Source of the DNA: Syntrophomonadaceae bacterium
Lineage (GTDB): Bacteria > Bacillota > Syntrophomonadia > Syntrophomonadales > Syntrophothermaceae
Assembly: GCA_029907055.1 (NCBI GenBank)
Contig: JARYMO010000016.1
Coordinates: 1 to 13,783, forward strand
Direction: 5' to 3'
DNA length: 13,783 nt
Part shown: positions 12,345-13,783 of the stretch, piece after piece
Numbering within the stretch: position 1 is the first letter of the stretch
How the letters are laid out: each line of letters begins with the position of its first letter
The notes under the pieces: model-generated
What the model saw: only the letters and a program-made list of their open reading frames with translations
Database searches by the model: none
Told to the model about the DNA's origin: nothing
Translations under genes and position numbers: made by a program

Positions 12345-13783
12345 ATGACCGTGCGCACCCGTTGGCGCCACGTCAAGAGGTACCGGCAGATTGCCGCCGT
12401 CCTGATGAAGTACGGCCTGGGCTACGTGCTGGAGCAGTCGGGGCTGTACCGTTTCCTCCCCCTGCCCCGCTCGGCTGTGCTGCGCGCCTGTGACACCAGC
12501 CGGGAGGCCTGCCTGGGCGGAAGGCTGAGTGCGGCACTGATGGAGCTCGGACCGGCCTTCGTCAAGGTGGGGCAGATGCTCAGCACCCGCGCCGACCTGT
12601 TTCCGGTGGAGTTCATCGAGGAATTGGAGCGCCTGCAGGACAAGGTCAACCCGTTCCCCTACCCGCAGGTGGTGGAGCAGCTCACGCGCGAGCTTGGTCC
12701 GCCTGACCAGGTGTTCGCCTCCTTCGACCCCCAGCCCCTGGCTGCCGCCTCGCTGGGGCAGGTCCATCGCGCCACCCTGCGCAGCGGCGAGGCCGTCATC
12801 GTCAAGGTGCAACGGCCCGGCATCCAGGAGCAGGTGGAGAACGACCTGGAGATCATGGAGAGCCTGGCGGCCATGGTCGAGCACCGTTCGCCCTGGGCCC
12901 GCCAGGTGGGGCTGGCTGCCCTCACCGCCGAGTATGGCCGGATGCTGCGCCGGGAATTGGACTACGACCGCGAGGCCAAGAACACCGAGCGCTGCTACCG
13001 CAACTTCGCCGGTGATGCGCGGGTGGTCATCCCCCGCCTGTACGGCCAGTATTCGACGCCCCGCGTCATCACCGAGGAGTACATCGAGGGGGTGAAGCTG
13101 AGCGACATCCGGGAGCTGGACGCCCGCGGCTGGGACCGTAGCAGGATCTCCCGCCTGGGCACGGAGGCGTTCCTGACCCAGATCCTGGTCCACGGCTTCT
13201 TCCAGGCTGATCCGCACCAGGGCAACATGCTGGCGGTGGCCGAGGACCGCATTGCCTTCATCGACTTCGGCCAGATGGGGTCCATCACCGGCCGCCGCCT
13301 GGAGGTCCTGGGCGGGCTGCTGGTCAGCGTGACCAGGCAGGACATCGACGGGGTTATCGCCGCCTTCCAGGACCTGGGCATCATCCCCGAGGGACCGGTC
13401 AACGTGGAGAGCCTGCAGGACGACATCGCCGACCTGGTGGAACGGGTGTACTCCCGGGAGATCGGCGACATCGACATGAACCGGCTGCGGGTGGACCTGA
13501 TGGACTTGTCCTTCCGCTACCGCCTGCAGCTGCCGCCGTACCTGATGGCCATCTTCAAGGCCCTGGTGACGGTGGAGGGGGTGGGGAAGAAGCTCGACCC
13601 CGGCTTCAACTTTGCCGAGGTCGCAACGGAGCTGGCGGAAAAGGTGGTGAAGGAGCGGCTCTCGCCCGAGAACCTCCTGCGGACGGCGCGGCGGCGCTAC
13701 TACCACGACATCCGCCCGCTCCTCGGCCTGCCCCGCAATTTCAACAACCTGGTGCGCATCACGGGCCAGAACCGCCTGGGGAT
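12345..13783 (+). CDS. ABC1/UbiB-family atypical kinase, 3' end missing
   Basis: The first 479 codons are present and the gene runs off the right edge. ATG at 12345 has AAGGAGGT four bases upstream. The family marks are all visible: KxGQ with Lys74 and Gln77, the Ala-rich nucleotide loop AAASLGQVH starting near 133, the ATP-site Lys154 (IVKVQRPG), the catalytic loop HGFFQADPHQGN with Asp289 and Asn294, and DFG at Asp307. Members are protein-kinase-like ATPases that support isoprenoid quinone or lipid metabolism and are usually membrane associated; C-terminal membrane helices would lie beyond the window. In Bacillota the role is poorly defined, so the name ubiB is not applied. The neighbouring ZIP gene is divergent and gives no functional clue. 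Confidence 0.93.
   Translation, partial: MTVRTRWRHVKRYRQIAAVLMKYGLGYVLEQSGLYRFLPLPRSAVLRACDTSREACLGGRLSAALMELGPAFVKVGQMLSTRADLFPVEFIEELERLQDKVNPFPYPQVVEQLTRELGPPDQVFASFDPQPLAAASLGQVHRATLRSGEAVIVKVQRPGIQEQVENDLEIMESLAAMVEHRSPWARQVGLAALTAEYGRMLRRELDYDREAKNTERCYRNFAGDARVVIPRLYGQYSTPRVITEEYIEGVKLSDIRELDARGWDRSRISRLGTEAFLTQILVHGFFQADPHQGNMLAVAEDRIAFIDFGQMGSITGRRLEVLGGLLVSVTRQDIDGVIAAFQDLGIIPEGPVNVESLQDDIADLVERVYSREIGDIDMNRLRVDLMDLSFRYRLQLPPYLMAIFKALVTVEGVGKKLDPGFNFAEVATELAEKVVKERLSPENLLRTARRRYYHDIRPLLGLPRNFNNLVRITGQNRLG

Noticed and set aside
12324..13706. 460-codon minus-strand frame opposite the UbiB-like kinase
   Set aside because: The plus-strand frame carries every ABC1-family motif; the opposite frame is a His/Leu/Gln-rich shadow.

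Overview
The window looks like chromosomal DNA of a GC-rich member of the Bacillota. Supporting signs are strong GGAGG-type ribosome binding sites before most genes, several GTG starts, an exported protein with Bacillota-style copper-amine-oxidase N-terminal (stalk) repeats, and an ABC exporter pair of the TM287/TM288 (BmrC/BmrD) type. The assignment is inferred from gene style; no rRNA or marker gene is present. I see no tRNA, rRNA, insertion sequence, phage gene or CRISPR array.

Positions 1-4984 hold the unusual part. A partial minus-strand gene (1-752) encodes an exported stalk-domain plus MORN-repeat protein. Next come three minus-strand paralogues (936-1718, 1955-2755, 3200-4495) that I cannot assign to a named family. 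Two encode small secreted proteins and one encodes a membrane-anchored version with a long linker. All share Asn/Val/Gly octapeptide repeats. Each of the three genes is bracketed by an inverted pair of 37-bp elements, six copies in all. Each also has an unusual AAGGGGGT ribosome binding site that can pair with the CCCC end of the upstream element. The coding DNA here is visibly less GC-rich than the flanks.

Positions 4985-6251 hold a LuxR/NarL-type regulator with a degenerate receiver domain, its terminator, two strong palindromes upstream of it, and about 470 bp of DNA with no convincing gene. The leader of the regulator resembles the leader of the stalk/MORN gene at the other end of the array, so the array may be a surface-protein module with its own regulator. 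That link is inference.

Positions 6252-13783 look like ordinary chromosome. On the minus strand lie a small TPR protein and a hotdog-fold thioesterase. A divergent promoter pair then leads into two overlapping plus-strand genes for a heterodimeric ABC exporter. A convergent ZIP-family metal transporter follows, and then a plus-strand ABC1/UbiB-family atypical kinase that runs off the end of the window.
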